Shown here piece by piece: positions 1 to 7,145 of a stretch of DNA of 64,000 bases. Each line of letters begins with the position of its first letter. The stretch's first letter is position 1. Below the pieces are notes generated by a model. The model saw nothing but the letters and a program-made list of their open reading frames with translations, was not told where the DNA came from and did no database searches. The translations under genes were made by a program, and so were the position numbers. Origin of the DNA: JAHBVH01 sp034432375. GTDB lineage: Bacteria; Chloroflexota; Anaerolineae; Caldilineales; Caldilineaceae. The DNA lies in the NCBI GenBank assembly GCA_034432375.1, contig DAOUCA010000181.1, positions 62,001 through 126,000 of the forward strand. The letters run 5' to 3'.

Positions 1-853
1 GATTGGGGAGCGCATGGGGTTGGAGTTGGGATCGCTCTGCGCGCGTGACGACTTTAGCCGGTGTGTCGAGCAGCAGTGCTGGCAAAACGCCGCTGCGGAT
101 CTGTCGATAGAGCTCGGTGAGTTCATCTTCGACGGTTGTCTTTAATTCTTTATGGACCAATTGACGATAGCTTTGATAATGTTCGATCGCCTCCGTCCGT
201 TGTCCTTGATGGGCAAGCAGACGGATGAGCTGTCCGTGAGCCTCTTCATTGGCGGGGTCGATCTCGATCAGGCGGCGTACATAGGCGGTCGCCTTGGCCA
301 ACTCCGCCTGGGTAATGGCATGGCTGATTAATGCTAATAGGACGCTGATCGCACGCTGGTGTAGCAGCCGCTGTTCGTGCTCCATCCACGCCACAAAATG
401 GCGACTTTGCGGTTGTTTGAAATTTGCCAAAAAGTCACCATGATAGAGCCGGATCCCTTCGGCAAACCGCAAGAGATCGGTCTCCGCGAGCTGATGCCAG
501 CGCCCCTCGTTATGGGTGATGGCCTCGGTCAGCCGCGCAAACTCATGGAGATCGAACCAATAGGGGCGTTCAGTCAACCAGACAACGTCGCGGTTGCTGC
601 CGAGAAAATCCCCTGTGCCTTTGCGTACATCGGCGAGGAGCTTGCGCAAGTTGCCATGTGCGCGGGCCGCCGTCTCATCCGGCCAAAAGAACTCGCATAA
701 TTGTGTGCGTCCAATGGTAACGCCCTGGTCCGCTAGATAGATCAGCAGTGCTTCTTCTCTGGGGGCGAGGGTGAGCGCGTGACGACTTGTCCGCCAGGTG
801 AACGCCACCCGCCCAAAACTTTGTATTTCCAATAGATCGGTATATTGATTCAT
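1..853 (-). CDS. SARP-type transcriptional regulator with BTAD domain, C-terminal part beyond window
   Basis: Reading the minus strand from an ATG at 853 gives 284 residues that stay open to the window edge. Residues about 1-90 look like an OmpR/SARP winged helix (a 'RTQLCEFFWPDE' stretch followed by 'NLRKLLADVRK'). Residues about 95-245 form the helical BTAD repeat region ('YVRRLIEIDPANEEAHGQLI', 'QSYRQLVHKEL'). The last visible residues are a Pro-containing linker ('QPHALPN'), which in many Chloroflexota homologues leads into an AAA/NB-ARC type ATPase, so the full protein may be a large signalling ATPase; that part is not visible. A tandem ATG at 856 is possible, but the GGAG motif is better spaced for 853. 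It is divergent from the secreted-protein genes starting at 1440, and direct repeats of SARP-operator type lie between them, so it may control them (inference). Confidence 0.85.
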   Translation of the reverse strand, partial: MNQYTDLLEIQSFGRVAFTWRTSRHALTLAPREEALLIYLADQGVTIGRTQLCEFFWPDETAARAHGNLRKLLADVRKGTGDFLGSNRDVVWLTERPYWFDLHEFARLTEAITHNEGRWHQLAETDLLRFAEGIRLYHGDFLANFKQPQSRHFVAWMEHEQRLLHQRAISVLLALISHAITQAELAKATAYVRRLIEIDPANEEAHGQLIRLLAHQGQRTEAIEHYQSYRQLVHKELKTTVEDELTELYRQIRSGVLPALLLDTPAKVVTRAERSQLQPHALPN

Positions 854-856
854 CAT

Positions 857-1439
857 GGCTCCATCATACAAGCTTTGTTGCTTGTCGATCTGCTACAATC
901 TGTTTCAATATTCTGACATTTTGTCGTTATCATCCATGTCGCGCGTTTTTGTAAGTTTCATTTTCCATTTCCCTCGATTCTACTATATCGATCATCGCCT
1001 CCGCGCTCCCTATCTCGCCATTCACTCTGGAGCCATTTTTCGACAGCTGACACTCGTGTAATTCACGCGCCAAGGGCGCGATGCAGACATTCATACCCCC
1101 ACTCTCTCTTCTCCTTTCTTGGGGCTGTGAGCTACTTGAGCTTTGCACTGCATTCCTCTCACCTTACGCAAAATCCTGACAGTCAATTTACAACGCGATA
1201 GAGCGTTCCGAAAACAGTCTCATGCTGTCGATTCTGTGTAGCTTTGGTAACGTTTTAACCGCTCTTTGATAACGTTGCGGTAACGCACTCCAGGCTATTG
1301 TAGTCGGCGTGCCATTACGCCCATTCCAATACTCAGCATTGCACTCATCACGGCTGCGCACACAAGGAACAGAACAGACTCTCGCTTGATCAATGCAATC
1401 AAGTGGGAGGAATCAAAAGCAAGGATTGATGAACGCACC
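857..1439. other. Divergent intergenic region with no gene
   Basis: About 580 bases separate the SARP regulator from the first secreted-protein gene. The short reading frames here have no family resemblance or ribosome binding site. The proximal 860-1180 part is pyrimidine-rich on the plus strand. The only clear structure is the direct-repeat group at 1246-1301. Confidence 0.6.
1246..1301 (+). promoter_or_regulatory. Candidate SARP operator: three phased direct repeats plus a -10 box
   Basis: The motif GRTAACGYW occurs at 1246 (GGTAACGTT), 1268 (GATAACGTT) and 1279 (GGTAACGCA). Start-to-start distances are 22 and 11 bp, one or two helical turns. A -10-like TATTGT at 1296-1301 begins 8 bp after the last repeat. 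SARP activators are known to bind heptamer direct repeats at 11-bp or 22-bp phase about 8 bp upstream of a -10 element. The fit and the adjacent SARP gene support an operator driving the gene at 1440. Binding is inferred. Confidence 0.5.
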
Positions 1440-2360
1440 ATGCTACCTAAACGAATCTGGCCGGTAGGGTTGCTCCTACTGTTTGTTGCTATGGCAACGG
1501 TTGCTCTGCTCTGGAGTAGTTGGCCCAGGCTGTTGCTGGCCCAGGATGATACCGACACCACGCTTCAGCCCCAGCTCTTTCTACCCCAGATCTTCACCGA
1601 GGGTGACGCACCGACGACAGATCCGGCAACTGACGAAGTGGAGAACCCAAGCGGCAGTGACAGTGGCAGTGACAGTGGCGATGGCCATACCCATGATCAT
1701 GGCCAGGCGGTACCGCTGCTTGATTCGTGGCCACCGCAGCCGGTGGGGATTACCGATGTAACGTTTCTGCTGCCACAGCAAGGGGAGACCGTTGTTGCCG
1801 CGCAGGAGCAGGATGACCAGGCTGAAGCGATTGCTCTCGCCTCGCCCGCCGTGCAGGATGCGCTGGGGTCAACGTATGTTCATGCCACCACCATTCATAG
1901 CCACGGCAAAGATCTTCCTACCGCCGCGGGCAAAGACGCGGCGGAGATTCGTGTTGTCTACTTTAGTTATACTAACAATGCAACGGTGGAGGTAACCGTG
2001 GCCGCCGGCAAAGTGGCCGATCTCCAAAGCGTTGCGGCTGCCGTCTATCAACCGGAACCGACGCGCCAAGAGCGGGTGCACGCGATTGAATTGGCGCGCG
2101 ACTACTTCTTAGCAGCGGGCGAAAGCCGTGTCAACGAGTTACATGGCTTTGTCATCATGGCCTACCGTCCGCAGGGTGCCACTGGCTTTTATGATAGCCG
2201 CGTGCTCTATGTCACCTTTCATCAATCGTTGGATGAACGCCCAGAATATTTGGCCTGGGTCGATCTCAGCCAGGAGACGATCCTAAAAGCGGCCATGGAT
2301 CCCTATGACCAAAGTTCGCCGCCGCTTGCAAGCGATCACAAAGCGGGGGAGGGGCAGTAA
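1440..2360 (+). CDS. Secreted protein resembling the N2/N3 domains of copper amine oxidase
   Basis: A 306-residue protein from the ATG at 1440; an upstream TTG at 1386 would add 18 charged residues before the signal sequence and is less likely. Residues 1-34 form a signal peptide or anchor (hydrophobic core 'GLLLLFVAMATVALL'). A low-complexity Ser/Asp/Gly stretch with 'HTHDHG' follows (about 70-88), then 'HATTIHSHGKD' at 148-158, giving His-rich patches. Residues about 168-200 ('VYFSYTNNATVEVTVAAGKV') resemble the beta strands of a copper amine oxidase N2 domain. Residues about 236-286 ('SRVLYVTFHQSLDERPEY', then 'WVDLS') resemble its N3 domain. It lies 2 bp before the catalytic-domain gene, so the two are surely co-transcribed. 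The domain match is my reading by eye; a novel beta-rich secreted domain is the alternative. It also has 'LFLPQIF', a motif shared with neighbours. Confidence 0.6.
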   Translation: MLPKRIWPVGLLLLFVAMATVALLWSSWPRLLLAQDDTDTTLQPQLFLPQIFTEGDAPTTDPATDEVENPSGSDSGSDSGDGHTHDHGQAVPLLDSWPPQPVGITDVTFLLPQQGETVVAAQEQDDQAEAIALASPAVQDALGSTYVHATTIHSHGKDLPTAAGKDAAEIRVVYFSYTNNATVEVTVAAGKVADLQSVAAAVYQPEPTRQERVHAIELARDYFLAAGESRVNELHGFVIMAYRPQGATGFYDSRVLYVTFHQSLDERPEYLAWVDLSQETILKAAMDPYDQSSPPLASDHKAGEGQ

Positions 2361-2362
2361 CC

Positions 2363-3769
2363 ATGCGACGTTTATCCTCTAGTTTGATGTTGGTGATAGC
2401 CTTATTGGTTCTCTTGCTCCCGTCCACCCAGATGCCGCTGCATGCACAAAGCAATCAGACATCGGGGACAGTAAACTGGAATGGTTGGCAACTTACCTAT
2501 GAGGTCAGCGGCAGCTACGACGGCCTATCGCTCCTCGATGTCTCTTATGGCAACCTAGCTGTGCTGCATAAGCTCAGTATGCCCGTCATGCGTGTCTTTT
2601 ATGATTTTGGCGCTTGTGGTCCATTTGCCGATCGCCTTGGCGGCGAATATCTAGCCCCTGTCTCTTGGGCCGACAATGCGTTGGTCGTGCAAAGGGAATT
2701 TACCCTCAATGGGCATACCTGGCTAGAGCTAGGCATTCGCGCCATCATTGGCAACTATGATATCTATCAGAGCTACTATCTGAGCGCCGATGGTATGTTG
2801 GACAGTCATATTTTCAGCAAAGGGTTGCAATGTAACGTGGACCATACGCATTACCCTTACTGGCGCTTTGACTTTGATCTCGACGGTGCCAATAACCAGA
2901 TCCGGCGCGAAACAGCCGTCGGCTGGCAAGTCTATACCAATGAATTTGATGTAGCCGCCAATGCTGCGCTCAATCACAACTGGCAGATTGTGAACCCAAG
3001 TAGCGGCGCAACCGTGACCTTGCAGCCTGGCTTTACTAATTTCATGCTGCCAGATGCGACAGAGGCCGGTGGTCTCAACTATGCCTTTAACACACTCTTT
3101 GGCCGTGCCTATCACGCCTCAGAAGATATTGGGTGGTTCTACGGCGCACTCTCCGAGGTGCCCTATAACAATGGTGAGTCGATTGATAATCAAGACTTGG
3201 TGCTATGGTACAAGGGGTACCTTGGCCATTCCGCACAAGAAGGCCCCGATCTCTGGCACTCGACTGGCGTTCGCCTAACGGTCTCCGGTGGTTCATCAAT
3301 GGCCACACCGACAACCCGCCCTGCAACGGTAACGCCAATGCCGCCGACCGCAACGGCGCTCCCACCAACTGCAACAGCGCGTCCAGCCACGGCAACCCCA
3401 CTGCCAGCAACAGCGACTGGCGTTTCACCCACGGCGACGGCGCGCCCACCTACGGCGACAGCGACCCCCATCCCGCCGACAGCGACCCCCATCCTGCCGA
3501 CAGCGACATTAACGCCAGTACCCGCAACCTGTTCTACCGGTGGTGGACGAAATACCTATCTGAATTTCGTCAACTTAACTTGGCAGACCGTCCGTGTCTA
3601 TTGGGTGGACTACAACTGTGTGGAACATCTCTACAAAAATTTACAGCCCTGGCGCTCCTATTGGCAACAGACACAAGGGAACCATCTCTGGCGTGTCTAC
3701 GATGCTTCTGGCCGTCTATTGGTAGAGGTAAAAGCGACAAATAACGTGGATACCGTTTATATTCGCTAA
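2363..3769 (+). CDS. Secreted mini copper amine oxidase with C-terminal VHL-beta-like domain
   Basis: This 468-residue protein has a signal peptide at 1-28. Residues about 35-307 resemble the catalytic domain of copper amine oxidases, which oxidise primary amines to aldehydes with topaquinone and copper. Candidate key residues are all present: base Asp81 in 'FYDFGACG', topaquinone precursor Tyr132 in 'IIGNYD', copper ligands His161 and His163 in 'HTHYPYWRFDFDLDG', and third ligand His289 in 'LWYKGYLGH'. The domain is much shorter than the usual 600-700 residues; spacings between these residues are about half of those in the E. coli enzyme. A Pro/Thr/Ala linker (about 308-388) joins it to a VHL-beta-like domain at 389-468 ('RVYWVDYNCVEHLYKNL', 'HLWRVYDASGRLL'). 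The missing N-terminal domains may be supplied by the preceding gene. A 7 x 13 bp array follows the stop. Confidence 0.7.
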   Translation: MRRLSSSLMLVIALLVLLLPSTQMPLHAQSNQTSGTVNWNGWQLTYEVSGSYDGLSLLDVSYGNLAVLHKLSMPVMRVFYDFGACGPFADRLGGEYLAPVSWADNALVVQREFTLNGHTWLELGIRAIIGNYDIYQSYYLSADGMLDSHIFSKGLQCNVDHTHYPYWRFDFDLDGANNQIRRETAVGWQVYTNEFDVAANAALNHNWQIVNPSSGATVTLQPGFTNFMLPDATEAGGLNYAFNTLFGRAYHASEDIGWFYGALSEVPYNNGESIDNQDLVLWYKGYLGHSAQEGPDLWHSTGVRLTVSGGSSMATPTTRPATVTPMPPTATALPPTATARPATATPLPATATGVSPTATARPPTATATPIPPTATPILPTATLTPVPATCSTGGGRNTYLNFVNLTWQTVRVYWVDYNCVEHLYKNLQPWRSYWQQTQGNHLWRVYDASGRLLVEVKATNNVDTVYIR

Positions 3770-3783
3770 CAAACGCTTCCTCT

Positions 3784-3874
3784 TTAACGTGCAATTTGAA
3801 CGTGCCGGTTGAACGTGCCGGTTGAACGTGCCGGTTGAACGTGCAATTTGAACGTGCAGGTTGAACGTGCCGTT
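3784..3874. repeat. Seven 13-bp tandem units
   Basis: Seven consecutive copies of TGAACGTGCCGGT-like units run from 3784 to 3874, with unit ends varying between CCGGT, CAATT, CAGGT and CCGTT. The array starts 15 bp after the mini copper amine oxidase stop codon, in the 380-bp gap before the next gene. The rest of the gap (3875-4149) shows no gene; AGAGGA at 4139-4144 is the ribosome binding site for the next gene. Confidence 0.85.
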
Positions 3875-4149
3875 TGTCTATGAACGATTGGTCCCTCTGT
3901 AGGTGTGTGCCTGCCCATTCAAAGCCCTATTTCTTTGCACACCTATTTTTAAATTTAGTCATTCAACGGTCAATGCTGTTCTGCCGTTTCCCATCAGAAA
4001 GGAGTATCAACGGGCTTTGCTACCCACCATTGCATCGACCATCAACTATCAATCACTTGTTCTTGCTAAAGCGTCCCTATGGGAGTAAATCCACTTCAGC
4101 ACCGGTAATCCTAATTTGACTTTTTTGTTTCAACTCACAGAGGAAATTT

Positions 4150-6399
4150 ATGCAACATAGCAAGCGAAAATTTGAGCTTAGCTTCGCATTGATCGTGATT
4201 GCCATCTTGATCGGTGGCATAACGATGGCAACCCGCACATCCCAAGCTGCTCCCCTTACTCAGGATAGTGGTGATAATGGTGCCCTTAATAATCCAATCT
4301 TTATCCCCTTCGTGGCCGGTGGTGCCGACACATCTGCCGCCGGTATCCCCTTGACACCCGATCAATATGATTCGGAAAGCGAAGAAGCACCAGTCTTGGC
4401 CGATGGTCAGATTCAGGCTTCTACCTGGTGCTCAACCTACATCAAGTTTGGCAACAGTAGCAGCCACAGCATCCAGATCTACTATGTCAATAGCTGGGGC
4501 CAAGAGTCGCTGTACAAGACCCTTAGCAGCCACAGCTACTATTGGCAACAGAGCTACTATGGCAATGACTGGAAGGTGCGCGATACGAGCGGCAATCTGC
4601 TAAAATCACTGAGTGCAGACAGTTGCTCTTATATCTACGTGAATATTGATGACAGCGACTTCCCGCAGCCCACGGCAACGCCTACCGCGACGCCAACCTC
4701 ATCGAGCGGTGGTACTTGTTACACGGAGATCATTGCAACGCATAGCAACAAATGTATGGATGTTGCCGGCGCAAGCAGTGGCAACAATGCCCAAATTCAG
4801 CAATATAGTTGCAGCGGTGGCGACAATCAAAAATTCCTCTTTAGCCCAGTGCCCGGCAAGGCGGATACCTATGTGATTCGCGCCAAACATAGTGGCAAGG
4901 CGATTGACGTGGTTTCTGGCTCAAGCAGCGCCGGTAAGGATTTGGTCCAATATACTGCGACAGGCACCAATAGCCAGCAATGGAAGGTTGTATCCGTTGG
5001 CGGCAACATCTTTGAATTGAAGAATATCAACAGCGGCCTGGTTGCCGATGTGGAAGCCAGCAGCACCAGCAACGGCGCACACGTGATTCAGTGGAGCGAT
5101 CTCAACGGGGCCAATCAACGTTGGAAGATTGAAAGCTGCCTTGGCCAACAGCCAACGCCGACCAATACCCCTGTCGTGCCGACGGCAACCCCCACCAAAA
5201 CCCCTGTGGCACCGACGGCAACCCCCACCAACACACCCGCACCGCAACTTGGTTCGATTGGTGACCGTGTCTGGAATGACTTCAATCGCAATGGCATCCA
5301 GGATGGTGGTGAGCCGGGGATTTCTGGTATCTCTGTCCAATTGCGCACCTGTGGCGGTACAACAGTGCAAAACACCACCACGGATGGCAACGGTCTCTAC
5401 CGCTTCAATGGCCTGAGTGCCGGTTGTTATGTCGTGCGCTTTGTCAACATTAACGCCAATACTTATGCCTTCTCACCTGGCAAGCAAGGCGGTAACGATA
5501 ACCTGGATAGCGATGTAACCTCGCTCGATAGTGTCACCCCGGGGATTATCAATGGACAGACCGACCAGATCAATCTGGGCGCTGGCCAAAATCTGGATAC
5601 AGTCGATGCTGGTCTGAACCAACCTGTTGGCCCGACGCCCACCCCAACCAATACGCCTGCCCCACAACTCGGTTCGATTGGGGATAAGGTCTTCCGCGAT
5701 GACAATAACAATGGGCAGCAAGATGGTGGTGAGCCGGGTATTGGCGGTGTAACCGTACAACTGAAGAATTGCAGTGGTGGCGTCTTGCAGACCACGACAA
5801 CCGATGGCAATGGCATCTATGGCTTCAGTGGCCTGGCTGCTGGTTGTTACACGATCGGTGTAGTCTTGCCCGGTGGCTATACCTTTAGCCCTGCCAACAT
5901 CGGCAACGACAATACCGACAGCGACATCAACCCCGGCACCGCGATGAGCGATAACATCAACCTGGCTGCCGGTCAGAACAATCCCACTGTCGATGCCGGT
6001 CTCGTACCACAGAGCGGTGGTGGCGATACCTGTATCGGTGACCGTGTCTGGTACGATGCCAACATGAACGGGATCCAGGATGCGGGTGAGATGGGCATCA
6101 ATGGGGCCGAAGTCTATCTCGGTATCGATAACAACGATGACGGTCACATCGATCGCTATGTTGGTAACACTGTAACGGTCAACGGTGCCTATCTCTTCTG
6201 TGGCCTCGATCCAGCGCCAAAGTATGCCGTCGAATTTGTTCCGCCGATGGGCTGTGGTATTACCTTGCCCAACCAAGGCAGCGACGATACCAAAGATAGC
6301 GACGCTGATTTGAGCAAGGGCGTTGCCTTCAATGTGATGGTCAATGCTGGCCAAACGAACGATACTGTTGATGCAGGCTTTGTCTGCGGCGCAGATTAG
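4150..6399 (+). CDS. Secreted VHL-beta / ricin-lectin / triple SdrD-B domain protein
   Basis: The ATG at 4150 follows AGAGGAAA. The 749-residue product has a signal peptide (1-34), then an 'IFIPFVAGG' motif (50-58), and a VHL-beta-like domain at about 94-167 ('SIQIYYVNSWGQESLYKTL', 'DWKVRDTSGNLL'). A ricin-type beta-trefoil follows at 188-330 with repeated Q-x-W/F motifs ('NQKF', 'SQQW', 'NQRW'). After a TPT/NTP linker come three SdrD B-type domains at about 367-490, 507-619 and 627-749, each with a 'GD(R/K)VxxDxNxNGxQDxGE' calcium-loop signature. This suggests an exported carbohydrate-binding, calcium-stiffened surface or matrix protein. No enzyme domain and no sortase motif are seen. It shares the VHL-like module with both flanking proteins. 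Domain calls are strong for ricin and SdrD-B, good for VHL. Confidence 0.85.
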   Translation: MQHSKRKFELSFALIVIAILIGGITMATRTSQAAPLTQDSGDNGALNNPIFIPFVAGGADTSAAGIPLTPDQYDSESEEAPVLADGQIQASTWCSTYIKFGNSSSHSIQIYYVNSWGQESLYKTLSSHSYYWQQSYYGNDWKVRDTSGNLLKSLSADSCSYIYVNIDDSDFPQPTATPTATPTSSSGGTCYTEIIATHSNKCMDVAGASSGNNAQIQQYSCSGGDNQKFLFSPVPGKADTYVIRAKHSGKAIDVVSGSSSAGKDLVQYTATGTNSQQWKVVSVGGNIFELKNINSGLVADVEASSTSNGAHVIQWSDLNGANQRWKIESCLGQQPTPTNTPVVPTATPTKTPVAPTATPTNTPAPQLGSIGDRVWNDFNRNGIQDGGEPGISGISVQLRTCGGTTVQNTTTDGNGLYRFNGLSAGCYVVRFVNINANTYAFSPGKQGGNDNLDSDVTSLDSVTPGIINGQTDQINLGAGQNLDTVDAGLNQPVGPTPTPTNTPAPQLGSIGDKVFRDDNNNGQQDGGEPGIGGVTVQLKNCSGGVLQTTTTDGNGIYGFSGLAAGCYTIGVVLPGGYTFSPANIGNDNTDSDINPGTAMSDNINLAAGQNNPTVDAGLVPQSGGGDTCIGDRVWYDANMNGIQDAGEMGINGAEVYLGIDNNDDGHIDRYVGNTVTVNGAYLFCGLDPAPKYAVEFVPPMGCGITLPNQGSDDTKDSDADLSKGVAFNVMVNAGQTNDTVDAGFVCGAD

Positions 6400-6460
6400 C
6401 ATGGCTCTGCACACATTGACCTGGTTCTGATTCAACTTGACTTCGGCAGGCTCAGCAGCG

Positions 6461-6658
6461 GAGGCTGAGCTTGTCGAAGCCGGAGCCGCATTGGCTTCCC
6501 GCCCAGCGGACACCCACTCAGGGGTGGAGGCTGAGCCTGCCGAAGCCGGAGCCGCATTGGCTTCCCGCCCAGCGGACACCCACTCAGCAGCGGAGGCTGA
6601 GCCTGCCGAAGCCGGAGCCGCATTGGCTTCCCGCCCAGCGGACACCCGCTCAGGGGTG
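6461..6658. repeat. Three 66-bp tandem repeats containing the GCTGAGCCTGCCGAAGCC core
   Basis: Units start at 6461, 6527 and 6593, each beginning GAGGCTGAG. They are nearly identical and open in several frames, which creates spurious overlapping reading frames on both strands, but no ribosome binding site or family match supports a gene. The core recurs at 9195-9215, 51156-51208 and in the 54056-54140 element, so this is a dispersed repeat of the genome that has been amplified here. Confidence 0.85.
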
Positions 6659-7145
6659 GGGGTTTTTAAGACTTTCTACACTTTACTTAAGTGGGGCAGT
6701 ATGACAGCAACTGCCCCACTGCCCCACTGCCCCACTGTCCCACTGTCCCACTGAACTACCAGTGGTCTATTGACACCCTCAGGTCTCAGGCACACCCTTG
6801 CGGACCGACCAGCATGGTAGTAAATAAAAGCCATGTTGAGTCGGTCCGTTTGCCTATGGTTGCTCGGTGATACCGCCACTCTTACCACCGGTCGTGCACA
6901 AGCCGGTAAATCGTAAGCCTTTCTACAGGTAAAATATTTTAGTTTGCCTATAAACTATGATAAAAATTTCAAAAATAACTTACTCTTGTTAAGAGTTTTG
7001 CACTATGTTGGTTCAATCGGCAGCCTTTTGCCGTATCGCAACCGAGTCTGACAGAACTCCTATCGTTGATGCATCTCTCGCCTAACATTGCTGCGTTCAT
7101 CGTAACCTCTGCAGATGCGTTTCTGAAAGCAACTAACGCACATCC
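6659..7145. other. Non-coding region with a 48-nt hairpin and a short tandem run
   Basis: At 6711-6750 there is a run of CTGCCCCA/CTGTCCCA units. At 6801-6848 an interrupted inverted repeat (CGGACCGAC...CATGG / CCATG...GTCGGTCCG) could fold as a hairpin. The rest is AT-rich upstream DNA of the gene at 7146, including 6920-7010. No gene is visible. Confidence 0.55.

Noticed and set aside
5473..6645. 390-residue open frame on the minus strand across the SdrD-B region
   Set aside because: It is antisense to the well-supported secreted-protein gene and repeat region, with no domain pattern; it results from biased codon use and the 66-bp repeats.
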